From Beroe forskalii (taxonomy: Eukaryota > Ctenophora > Nuda > Beroida > Beroidae): 64,000 bases of DNA. The notes beneath the pieces are model-generated. The model saw only the letters and a program-made list of their open reading frames with translations, ran no database searches and was not told the DNA's origin. A program made the position numbers and the translations under genes. Every line of letters begins with the position of its first letter. Position 1 is the stretch's first letter. Location of the stretch: the NCBI GenBank assembly GCA_011033025.1, contig WFMF01000156.1, forward strand, positions 1-64,000, given 5' to 3'. This document shows, in pieces, positions 36,101 to 48,100 of the stretch.

Positions 36101-39100
36101 GGGGAAAACCCCCCCGGGGGGGTTAAAAATTTTTTAAAAAAAAGGGGGGAAAAAGGGGGGGAAATTTTTTTGGGGGGGGGGAAAAAAGGGGGGGTTTTTT
36201 TTTTTAAAGGGGGGGGGCCCCCNNNNNNNNNNNNNNNNNNNNNNNNNNNNNNNNNNNNNNNNNNNNNNNNNNNNNNNNNNNNNNNNNNNNNNNNNNNNNN
36301 NNNNNNNNNNNNNNNNNNNNNNGAGGAAGGTTTTCATCATTGAAGAATCTAACCAGTGATATAAAATACAGACACGCGCTATCGAGTCCATTTTGGGATA
36401 CTGCGAGGATGTATCGGTTTTGACCCCTAGACCAGTGGACGAGGGTCTAAACAATGGACCCGATCAGGCAAGTGTCTATATTATAACCCGCATGAAAACT
36501 GCAGAGGGTTCTATAAAATGAATGATTCATCGTTCTGAGAACGAAGTTGGAAAGGAAATAAGCGCTCAGAAAGCGGTACAATTCTTGTTGTCTCTGTCTG
36601 CGTTGTTTTTTAGTTTGTCTCTGTTTGCGTTATTAAGTTGTTAATCTGTTCTTCATTATTTTGGTTCAATATAAGTGTGAAGATCCAAAGTATTACATCA
36701 TGCTGGCTTAATTTCTGCAGAACATTTTAATGGGGCTGTGATTTTCGGCATATACAATAAATTACATATTTTTGTGAAATTGACCCTCAGAATCCAACTT
36801 CCTGACCCTTCTCCCCAGATAACTCCCGCTATTTACCGGATTATACCTCCCCAGTCAGATAACTCCGATATTTACCAGTTATCTTCCTCCCCCAGGTCAG
36901 GTAACGAGTCCCACCAGGAGTCCACCACGCCGTTGAAAGGATGCCGTGTCCTGGGCTACTGTCCCAAGAGGAACAGGCTACTTAGACTTGCAGTTAGTTT
37001 ATAAAGTAAATATAGATGAGAGGAGGAACAGGCTGCCCCAGACTTGCTGAGTTAGTTTACTCAGTAAATGTAGGCAGAGGAGGAACAGGCTACCCCCAGA
37101 CTTGCACAGTTAGTTACTCAGTAAATGTAGATGAGAGGGAACAGGAGCTGCCCCAGACTTGCACAGTTAATTATAAGTAAATGCTTAAGATGAGAGGAGA
37201 CAGGCTGCCCCAGACTTGCACAGTTAGTTTATAATTAAATACTAAATGTAGATGAGAGGGGGACGGAGCTGCCCCAGACTTGATTAGTTTACTCAGTAAA
37301 TGTAGATGAGAGGGGGACGGAGCTGCCCCAGACCTGCAGTTAGTTTACTCAGTAAATGGAGATGAGAGGGGGGAACGGAGCTGCCCCCAGACTTGCACGT
37401 TAGTTTACTCAGTGAATGTAGATGAGAGGGGGAACGGAGCTGCCCAGACTTGCACAGTTGGTTTACTCAGTAAAAGTAGATGAGAGGGAACGGAGCTGCC
37501 CCAGACTTGAACGGTTAGTTTACTCAGTAAATGTAGATGAGAGGGGGAACGGAGCTGCCCCAGACTTGCACGGTTAGTTTACTCAGTAAATGTAGATGAG
37601 AGGAGGAACGGAGCTGCCCCAGACTTGCACGGTTAGTTTACTCAGTAAATGTAGATGAGAGGAGGGAACGGAGCTGCCCCAGACTTGCACGGTTAGTTTA
37701 CTCAGTAAATGTAGATGAGAGGAGGAACGGAGCTGCCCCAGACTTGCACGGTTAGTTTACTCAGTAAATGTAGATAAGAGGGGGGACGGAGCTGCCCCAG
37801 ACTTGCACGGTTAGTTTACTCAGTAAATGTAGATGAGAGGGGGGAACGGAGCTGCCCAGACTTGCAGTTTAGTTTACTCAGTAAAAATAGATGAGAGGAG
37901 GAACGGAGCTGCCCCAGACTTGCAGTTAGTTTACTCAGTAAATGTAGATGAGAGGGGGAACGGAGCTGCCCCAGTCTTGCACGGTTAGTTTACTCAGTAA
38001 ATGTAGATGAGAGGAGGGAACGGAGCTGCCCCAGACTTGCACGGTTAGTTTACTCATTAATGGAGATTAGAGGAGGGAACGGAGCTGCCCCAGACTTGCA
38101 CGGTTAGTTTACTCAGTTAATGTAGATGAGAGGGGGAACGGTTCGTTTACTCAGTAAATGTAGATGAGAGGGGGGAACGGAGCTGCCCTAGACTTGCACG
38201 GTTAGTTTACTCAGTAAATGTAGATGAGAGGAGGGAACGGATCTGCCCCAGACTTGCACGGTTAGTTTACTCAGTATATGTAGATGAGAGGGGGGGAACG
38301 GAGCTGCCCCAGACTTGCACGGTTAGTTTACTCAGTAAATGTAGATGAGAGGGGAACGGAGCTGCCCAGACTTGCACAGTTAGTTTACTCAGTAAATGTA
38401 GATGAGAGGGGGGACGGAGCTGCCCCAGACTTGCACGGTTAGTTTACTCAGTAAAATAGATGAGAGGGGAACGGAGCTGCCCCCAGACTTGCACGGTTAG
38501 TTTATTCAGTAAATGTAGATGAGAGGGGGACGGAGCTGCCCCAGACTTGCACGGTTAGTTTACTCAGTAAATGTAGATGAGAGGAGGGAACGGAGCTGCC
38601 CCAGACACGGTTAGTTTACTCAGTAAATGTAGATGAGAGGAGGAACAGACTGCCCTAGACTTGCACGGTTAGTTTACTCAGTAAATGTAGATGAGAGAGG
38701 GAACGGAGCTGTAGACTTGCACGGTTAGTTTACTCAGTAAATGTAGATAAGAGGACGCTGTTAGTTTAGTTTACTCAGTAAATGTAGATGAGAGGGGGGA
38801 ACGGAGCTGCCCCAGACTTGCACGGTTAGTTTACTCAGTAAATGTAGATGAGAGGAGGGACGGAGCTGCCCCAGACTTGCACGGTTAGTTTATTCAGTAA
38901 ATGTAGATGAGAGGAGGGAACGGAGCTGCCCCAGACTTGCACGGTTAGTTTACTCAGTAAATGTAGATGAGAGGGGGGAACGGAGCTGCCCCAGACTTGC
39001 ACGGTTAGTTTACTCAGTAAATGTAGATGAGAGGAGGGAACGGAGCTGCCCCAGACTTGCACGGTTAGTTTACTCAGTAAATGTAGATGAGAGGGGAACG

Positions 39101-42100
39101 GGCTGCCCCAGGCTTGCCGGTTAGTTGACTAGCACGGTTAGTTTACTCTCAGTAAATGTAGATGAGAGGGGAACGGAGCTGCCCCAGACTTGCACGGTTA
39201 GTTTACTCAGTAAATGTAGATGAGAGGGGGAACGGAGCTGCCCCAGACTTGCACGGTTAGTTTACTTTGGTAAATGTAGATGAGAGGAGGGAACTTGCAC
39301 GGTTAGTTTACTCAGTAAATGGATGGGAACGGAGCTGCCCCAGACTTGCACGGTTAGTTTACTCAGTAAATGTAGATGAGAGGAGGGAACGGAGCTGCCC
39401 CAGACTTGCACGGTTAGTTTATTCAGTAAATGTAGATGAGAGGAGGGAACGGTTCGTTTACTCAGTAAATGTAGATGAGAGGGGGGAACGGAGCTGCCCC
39501 AGACTTGCACGGTTAGTTTACTCAGTAAATGTAGATGAGAGGAGGGAACGGAGCTGCCCCAGACTTGCACGGTTAGTTTACTCAGTAAATGTAGATGAGA
39601 GGAGGGAACGGAGCTGCCCCAGACTTGCACGGTTAGTTTACTCAGTAAATGTAGATGAGAGGGGGAGAACAGGCTGCCCCAGACTTGCACGGTTAGTTCT
39701 TTCAGTAAATGTAGATGAGAACGGAGCTGCCCCAGACTTGCACGGTTAGTTTACTCAGTAAATGTAGATGAGAGGGGGGAACGGAGCTGCCCCAGACTTG
39801 CACGGTTAGTTTACTCAGTAAATGTAGATGAGAGGGGGGAACGGAGCTGCCCCAGACTTGCACGGTTAGTTTACTCAGAGTAAATGTAGATGTTAGTTTA
39901 CTCAGTGAGAGGGGGAACAGACTGCCCCAGACTTGCACGGTTAGTTTACTCAGTAAATGTAGATGAGAGGGGGAACGGAGCTGCCCCAGACTTGCACGGT
40001 TAGTTTACTCAGTAATGTAGATGAGAGGGGGAACGGAGCTGCCCCAGACTTGCACGGTTAGTTTACTCAGTAAATGTAGATGAGAGGGGGAACGGAGCTG
40101 CCCCAGACTTGCACGGTTAGTTTGCTCAGTAAATGTAGATGAGAGGGGGGAACGGAGCTGCCCCAGACTTGCACGGTTAGTTTACTCAGTAAATGTAGAT
40201 GAGAGGGGGAACGGAGCTGCCCCAGACTTGCACGGTTAGTTTACTCAGTAAATGTAGATGAGAGGGGGGAACGGAGCTGCCCCAGACTTGCACGGTTAGT
40301 TTACTCAGTAAATGTAGATGAGAGGGGGAACGGAGCTGCCCCAGACTTGCACGGTTAGTTTACTCAGTAAATGTAGATGAGAGGAGGGAACGGAGCTGCC
40401 CCAGACTTGCACGGTTAGTTTACTCAGTAAATGTAGATGAGAGGGGGAACGGAGCTGCCCTGGTGACTTGCACGGTTAGTTTACTCAGTAAATGTAGATG
40501 AGAGGAGGGAACGGAGCTGCCCCAGACTTGCACGGTTAGTTTACTCAGTAAATGTAGATGAGAGGAGGGAACGGAGCTGCCCCAGACTTGCACGGTTAGT
40601 TTACTCAGTAAATGTAGATGAGAGGGGGGACGGAGCTGCCCCAGACTTGCATGGTTAGTTTACTCAGTAAATGTAGATGAGAGGGGGACCGGAGCTGCGC
40701 CAGACTTGCACGGTAAATTTACTCGGTAAATGTAGATGAGAGGGGGACCGGAGCTGCCCCAGACTTGCACGGTTAGTTTACTCAGTAAATGTAGGTGAGA
40801 GGAGGGAACGGAGCTGCCCCAGACTTGAACGGTTAGTTTACTCAGTATATGTAGATGAGAGGGAACGGAGCTGCCCCAGACTTGCAGTTAGTTTACTCAG
40901 TAAATGTAGATGAGAGGGGACCGGAGCTGCCCCAGCACGGTTAGTTTACTCAGTAAATGTAGGTGAGAGGAGGGAACGGAGCTGCCCCAGACTTGAACGG
41001 TTAGTTTACTCAGTATATGTAGATGAGAGGGGGAACGGAGCTGCCCCAGACTTGAACGGTTAGTTTACTCATTAATGGAGATGAGAGGGGGAACGGAGCT
41101 GCCCCAGACTTGGACGGTTAGTTTACTCAGTATATGTAGATGAGAGGGGGAACGGAGCTGCCCCAGACTTGCACGGTTAGTTCATTCCGTCTTCTTTTGC
41201 GGTCACCGGTTTCTAGTCACAGCACCAGTGCTGTGTCTTTGTCGCCGGGTCCCCAGAGGCAAACTCCTGCTAGCTCAACCCCAGAGACTCCCTGTATATA
41301 ACAATAATCATACTTACCTATATCATAGAACTGCAACTAGACACAGTTTATTCAGTATAATGTAGATGAGAGGGGCAATAATCATGAATCGTATTTTTTA
41401 CCAGACTTCCGCGATCGACATCTTGTTTGCGGCAAGAAATTAACTGAGAAATTAATTACTAATAATTAGTAGGTACTGTGCTTGGATAAACACGAATCGA
41501 ATTCTGATGATTCCATGCAGCACCATTCCAAGCTGCATATCAGATCTTTTTATATATAAAAGTCGCAAATTCTGTTCGTTTTTCGTACGGAACACGGAAT
41601 TTTTTGTTCAAATTTTTGTACAAATTATTCAATCAATTTGAACCGTTGAGTTTTAAATTCATGAACGAGGTGCGTAATAGTGCCGAGGACCAACGGGCCT
41701 ACTAGTCTAGCTATGTAGTGTACGGCCGCGTCATTTTCTGCATGCTCTATACAAAACCAGCAGTTTTCTCTGTAATGAAACGAGTCGTGCTCTATATATT
41801 TTAAAATACCGATGGTCTGAAAAAAATAGAATAGCAAAGTATCACTGCTATAATTTTGTGCAAATCAAGAAATTGAGTCCTCCTTGTGAAAAACGGTGCT
41901 ACTTTACCTATGGAGAAGGATTCGCCGTGGTTAACCTCCACTTCTGTCGAACCAACGAACGCCATCCCTCAAGAAAACTCCTCGGGAGGTATTTCGTCTT
42001 GAATCCATAGTCCGCTGTACGTGATTCCTGGGAGCACGGGGCTTTATTCCTGCGATACCAGGCATAATTCACAGGTTATAATAGTATAATACTACCAAGA

Positions 42101-45100
42101 TCACAGGTAGGATACTACCGAGATCTTCTAGCTGTTTCTTATGATGTCTTGTCCGCACAATTTATATTTGTAAATTTCAATAATCACTTCCTTCTGTAAT
42201 ATGAAACTGTTCTTCATTGGCGTCAAAGTCTCCGTTCTTATGATAGGTCAGGAGAAAAGCCATATTGCCACGACGTGATACGTGGTGGCAAGCGAAAACT
42301 TTGGTTGAGAAGCTGATGCGAATTGCGATTGTCGGGCGTCGGCAGTGAAATGAATTTTATACGGACAATTTATCAAAAATAAATGTACGGACAATTTTAT
42401 TCCTGGCTTTTTCTTTCTTCTTACGTTTACCAATATATAGTTCATTGTCCTGGAGTCCACTATTTCGATTACCATGCATGATGATAAGCAGTTTCAACTA
42501 CTTGACATGAAAAGAGCAGCTCCAACAATAATACCATCTGAAAAAAACATCACCACTTCAATGCAGACCTCCACAACGGCATTTGATCCAGACAAGTTTT
42601 TTGAGGAGCTTTTCAAGGCAGCTTACAGCCCGGTAGCTCCCTTCAGCAGTGCCATGTGTGTCATTATCCTGTTGCTGAACACCGTGGTAGTGTGGCACTA
42701 CCTCAAGAACAGAGGCACTGTCATCTTCCTCCTCTTCCTTCTCATAGCAGCCTCTGACATCGCCACTGCCCTGGGGCACCTTGTCTTCAGTGCTGGCGTG
42801 ATGGCGTGGTCGACTGAGGACGCCAACCAAAGAGACTCCATCATGTTTTGGAGCATGGTGGTTTACAGGGTGTTAGGGCTGGGTGGCTACTGCTTCTCAA
42901 TCCTTCTCAACTCTATCCTGGCTGTGTTGAGATGTATCAAGATATGTGCTCCTTTCTACAGGGTGAATCTGAGAGTTGTCATTGTAGTCGGGATAACACA
43001 TTTGTTGTTAGCCCAATCCCTTACTGCTCTCGATGTCTGGAAGATGGTTGATTATGGTAGCTTCACAATCTTCTTATTTTGGAACTTGATTTCTATATAT
43101 GACTTTGGCGGACTGCTTCTCTTCCCGGGGAGCTCACTACCGGTTGTGCTAACCGAGCATCACGTCAACTTCGCAGGTGGCACCGCCACGCAGCTCGTTC
43201 TCCTCAGCCTCTGGTTCCTGGTACCGGTGATCGTAGTGCTGGTGAGTGTCGTGGTGCAGGTTGTGGTGGTCAGGAGACGGAGAGGAGAGGAGGAGGAGGA
43301 GACCACCGGGCTCCTGGGTCTCAACGATTGGGGACACGTCAACACCACTGTCATGATGCTGGCAACTGTTTTCCTGTTGTGTAACTCTGCACTTACATTG
43401 GGTGCCATAGGCGTTTACATTTACCTTAGGCGTTCCGGAATTGTTTTCATACAATTAAGTAGCATTTTCCAAATTGACGCTATTTTGTCGACAGTGATGC
43501 CCCTGCTGAATGCTATCCTTACACCACTCATCATCATAACAAGGAACAGGACTTTTGTGCAGAACATAAGGTCCAAAATAAGCCCATTGATGATGAGATA
43601 ATGGCATAAAACAGACACTTAAAACAGACAACCCTGAAACCTTTTATAGTCTTGAATGATAAAGATTAAGGAGTACTAAAGAGGAATAAAACTTTTTAGA
43701 GAATGCTTTCGTTGTAATCCAACAATCATTTTTGATCTTCGCAATTTATCAGTGATTATGAAAAATATCAAAATATGCGGAATCTATATGTTTGTATATT
43801 GTACCAGATGAACTTTGATATCCCGACTTAATTTGACTGTTGACTTACATTATTATCTACAAACCACAAAAAAAGAAGTTCTGTATTCTGACCAATTCAT
43901 GTTAGTAATATTATTATCTAAAGATGCCAGAAAAGAGACATTGGTATACAAAATTACCATGCTTGATAACTGGAATTTATCTTACAGGTCAGGAATTAAT
44001 TTCAAATACTTAGAAAATTAAAGAATAATTTTTAATGACATGGCAATATTGAACTTTCGCTTATAACCTATTAATTACACGATCGTATTTTGTATAAATA
44101 ATCAAAAATTTGTTTCATTTCGTAACAAAAAATCATGAGGAGTGTTTTGGCAAACGGACCCTTTTCCTTCCTTTGCTGCGGGTTTTGGTAGCAACCTGAT
44201 ACCTTATTGATTTTTACTTAACCGGCCCTTAAGGACAAAGAGCCGCTTAAAAAGGCAGTTTAAAGTTTGGCCGGTAAAATTAAAGGCCATTTAATTAAGG
44301 TCAAATACTTATACTCTCATACTCTTATATCTTGATCATATAAGACCGGAATTTGGGTATTTTGATGCAATTTTTTACGTATAAACCAATTTATTTTCAA
44401 TTTTTTTGCACAAACTTACAAACCATTCTTATGACATCCCATAATTTCATTTAGGAAACTCAGAAAAAGTTATCAAGCTTTAAAAATGTAGCGTGTTTTC
44501 TGGGCCACCCGGTATAAGGTACTATAAATTAGCTCAGAAGGTACTATAAATTAGCTCAGAAGCTCAACCATATGATTAGAGTTGGAAGCCTTGAAGGTTG
44601 ATTTGGGGCTGCTTCTAGAGGATTAAGGAGTTGGAAGCCTTGAAGGTTGAAGCAAGGTCTTCAATAGCCGCGTTGGAAGAAAAATCCCAAAAATTTTAGA
44701 TTTTGAATTTGTCTTCCAATGAATTGAATATCGTTCTGAATAGTATGTTAACATTCCCTCCCCTCAGGATGGTAAGATCGTTCAGAAGGAGCGGGCTACG
44801 TCAGCTAACGACTGTGAGGACTGTGAACCTGGGTACATCTGTTCGGAGGGGGACCCCTACCCTCAGGAGTGCATCCCTGGATGGTAAGTAACCCGTGACC
44901 GTTACCAGTTGTTTCTTGAGGGGTCTTATCGCATGGCACTAGCGCCCTGACAACAGGACTGCACTATACATACAACCCTGGACCAAATATATTATCTTCT
45001 CGCTTTGACAGCTGTGCAGATATCGCCGAGACGAAGTCGGGGCGGTTGCACAGCTCGAAAAGTAACTGCTAGGATACCAGTTTATAATTCGGTCATTCCT

Positions 45101-48100
45101 CACCCCCCCCTTCTCCTAAGTACTTTGCGGGTAGGAATCTGATATCTTCGGAATTATCTTCATTTTTAGAATTCCTAAAATTTGATTATGATAGTAGTTT
45201 TGTAAAGTTTAAATTCAGTCAATTCCAACCACCCCCTCTTCCAGGTACTGTGCGGGTGTGCAGGGTAACCACGCATGTGCCACTGGTACCTACCAGCCGC
45301 TTTTCAAACAGACTTCTGACGCTGCCTGTCTGCCTTGTCAAGCAGGGTTCCTGTGTACCCGACCTGGGCTGGCAGCCCCAGATGTACCTTGTCCTAAAGG
45401 TGAGAGAAGCAGTTATCAATTAATGTACCTTGTCTTAAAGGTGAGAGAAGAAGTCATCAATAAATGTACCTTGTGCTAAAGGTGAGAGAATCAACCATGT
45501 CATATTTTGCTAAGAGAACTGCAATTCTTGACGGCCTTTTATTTTTTATTCCCTCCCCTAAATCCATGTTTCCTTGACGAAGCCCCCCTTTCCATCATCC
45601 CACCCGACAAGGCAGTGCAATGTAAAATATTTCCATTGACCAATCAAGGCGCGAGTCCACAGTCAGCTCTCTCTTGTTCTGATTGGTCCACAAACAATCT
45701 CCAAACACACCTTCTCCCCCAGGTTTCTACTGCCCAGAGGGTGGTAACGAGGCAGTGCAGTGCCCGCCTGGTACGTACAATGATAACTATGGCGCTACCA
45801 CCCTGGAGACGGGTTGTTTGGACTGCCCTGCTGGGTCTTACTGTGAGGATGTGCCTTGCTCTGGCTCCTGCGAGTATGTGGTGTTTTGGCTGAAAATATC
45901 GTGAAAATTAAAATTGAATGCTGATTCATGAATGCGATTCAGATTTATGAGCTATATCATTTAATCCTTATCGTATTATGACATCATATTCATCAGATAT
46001 TTTTAGAATTTTCTGGCTCATTTTACTGTACTCAAGTTGGTCGAATGTTCCCATGTTCACTCCTCCCAGGATATCCACCATGGTGTGTACTGAAGAGTCC
46101 TCCAACACTGCCTTCACGTGTAATGATGACAGGAGCGAGTGTACCTTTACACAAGTTGCCTGTACCCAGGAAGAAGTTACACTGACAGACACGTGCGCAG
46201 CTGGACAGGTAATAGGCCACGCAGTTACACGTGCACAGCTGGACAGGTAATGAGCCGCGCAGTTACACGTGCACAGCGGGATAGGTAATGAGCCGCGCAG
46301 TGACACGTGCACAGCTGGACAGGTAATGAGCCGCGCAGTTACACGTGCACAGCTGGACAGGTAATGAGCCGCGCAGTAACACGTGCACAGCGAGACAGGT
46401 AATGAGCCGCGCAGTAGCACGTGCACAGCGGGATAGGTAATGAGCCGCGCAGTGACACGTGCACAGCTGGACAGGTAATGAGCCGCGCAGTTACACGTGC
46501 ACAGCTGGACAGGTAATGAGCCGCGCAGTGACACGTGCACAGCTGGACAGGTAATGAGCCGCGCAGTGACACGTGCACAGCTGGACAGGTAATGAGCCGC
46601 GCAGTTACACGTGCACAGCTGGACAGGTAATGAGCCGCGCAGTGACACGTGCACAGCTGGACAGGTAATGAGCCACGCAGTTACACGTGCACAGCTGGAC
46701 AGGTAATGAGCCGCGCAGTAACACGTGCACAGCGAGACAGGTAATGAGCCGCGCAGTAGCACGTGCACAGCGGGACAGGTAATGAGCCGCGCAGTGACAC
46801 GTGCAGAGCTGCACAGGTAAGTAGGTAATGCGAACTGGCCAGGAAAAAATCTTCGTTGTTCATTTCAAATATTTGTTATCTTCTTATTATCCTCGCATTT
46901 CAATTTTTCAATTTTAAGTACTTGAAGTTCTCTTTATATTAATCTATCTTAAACTCCCTCAGATCTGTCCTCGAACGTCCCCAACATAATCGCGTGTGAT
47001 AACGGTGATTTGTGCCCGGCACGCTCCACCGAGAAACAGAGCTGCCCGACCAACTCTTACTGCCCAGGGGCCAGGGAACGGATTGACTGTCCTGAGGGAA
47101 AACTCTGCAACGGAACTGAGGTACGGAAGTGTTATTAGTTTAGAGTAACGATTTCGTTTACTTTCTTCAAAATTGAAAGAAAAATTGGTGATTACTTCAT
47201 TAGAGAGAAGTGTTTTTAGTTTAGTGTAATACTAATAAAGTAATAGTACCCTTATTTCTTGAAAATTTAATGATAAAATCATACGATCTGATTTGATGAA
47301 GTTCATCCAATCCTCTCATCAAATTCCCACCGTGACTATGTTGTAGGGTGAAGTATAGCATTTTAAAATAGATAAACGAAACAAGACCTATTTCTATTTT
47401 TGAGACGCTTCCCTCTCAGACGTTCCACGACTGCCACCCCTTCCACTACTGCCTGGTAGAAGAAACCCAAGTGGGAGACTCCACAGTGCGGGAGACTAAC
47501 CCTTACACCTGCCCGGTGGGACGGGAGTACTACTGCAACGCTGCGTTACACGGCGCGTGTCACACCACGCTAGATAACACGTGCAAGTTGTGTGATCCTG
47601 GGTTTTATAGGGACGAGGACATGCAGCGGACACCTGACTCTCAGTGCCTGGTGAGGCCTTTTTAATTCTGCTTTCAAAGTTTCAGTCCCTGTTTCTTACC
47701 TCTATATATTTTAAACAACTTTGATGAGTTTGAATTTGATGAGTTGGTTGATGGTGATTTTCTCCACGATGTGAAATAATTCCTTCTGATATCAATTAAT
47801 CTAATTCCTTCTCATATTTATCAAATAATCTGATACCTGCCCCCAAGCCGTGTGGTCCTGGTATAGTGTGCCCGCAAGGTTCTTGGACTAACAGGATTGA
47901 CTTGGGAGACCAGGGATCCGCCAAGATCTGTCCTGCCGGTAATGTCATGAGTATTTAACATTCAAATCGATCTATGTAAGGAAGTGAGGAATTCTATCAC
48001 CTAGATCCGGTGCCCCCCTCCTAGTTGCTAATTTACCCCCCTCCCCCCATTAGCTAAGTAACACCCCCTAGTTGCTAAGTTACACCCCCTAGTTGCTAAG

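Noticed and set aside
34440..36343. Several long G/K/P/F-rich open frames on both strands
   Set aside because: They lie in homopolymer-expanded sequence and across the N gap; composition is that of consensus failure, not protein.
32648..39938. Many short frames of the type RLARLVYSVNVDER or VQVWGSSVPSSHLHLLSKL
   Set aside because: All are translations of the 58-60-bp exon 57 donor minisatellite on one or other strand.
45968..46768. 266-codon minus-strand open frame of repeated CARVTARLITCPAV units
   Set aside because: It is the antisense of the 38-bp splice-donor array; periodicity keeps it open without coding selection.
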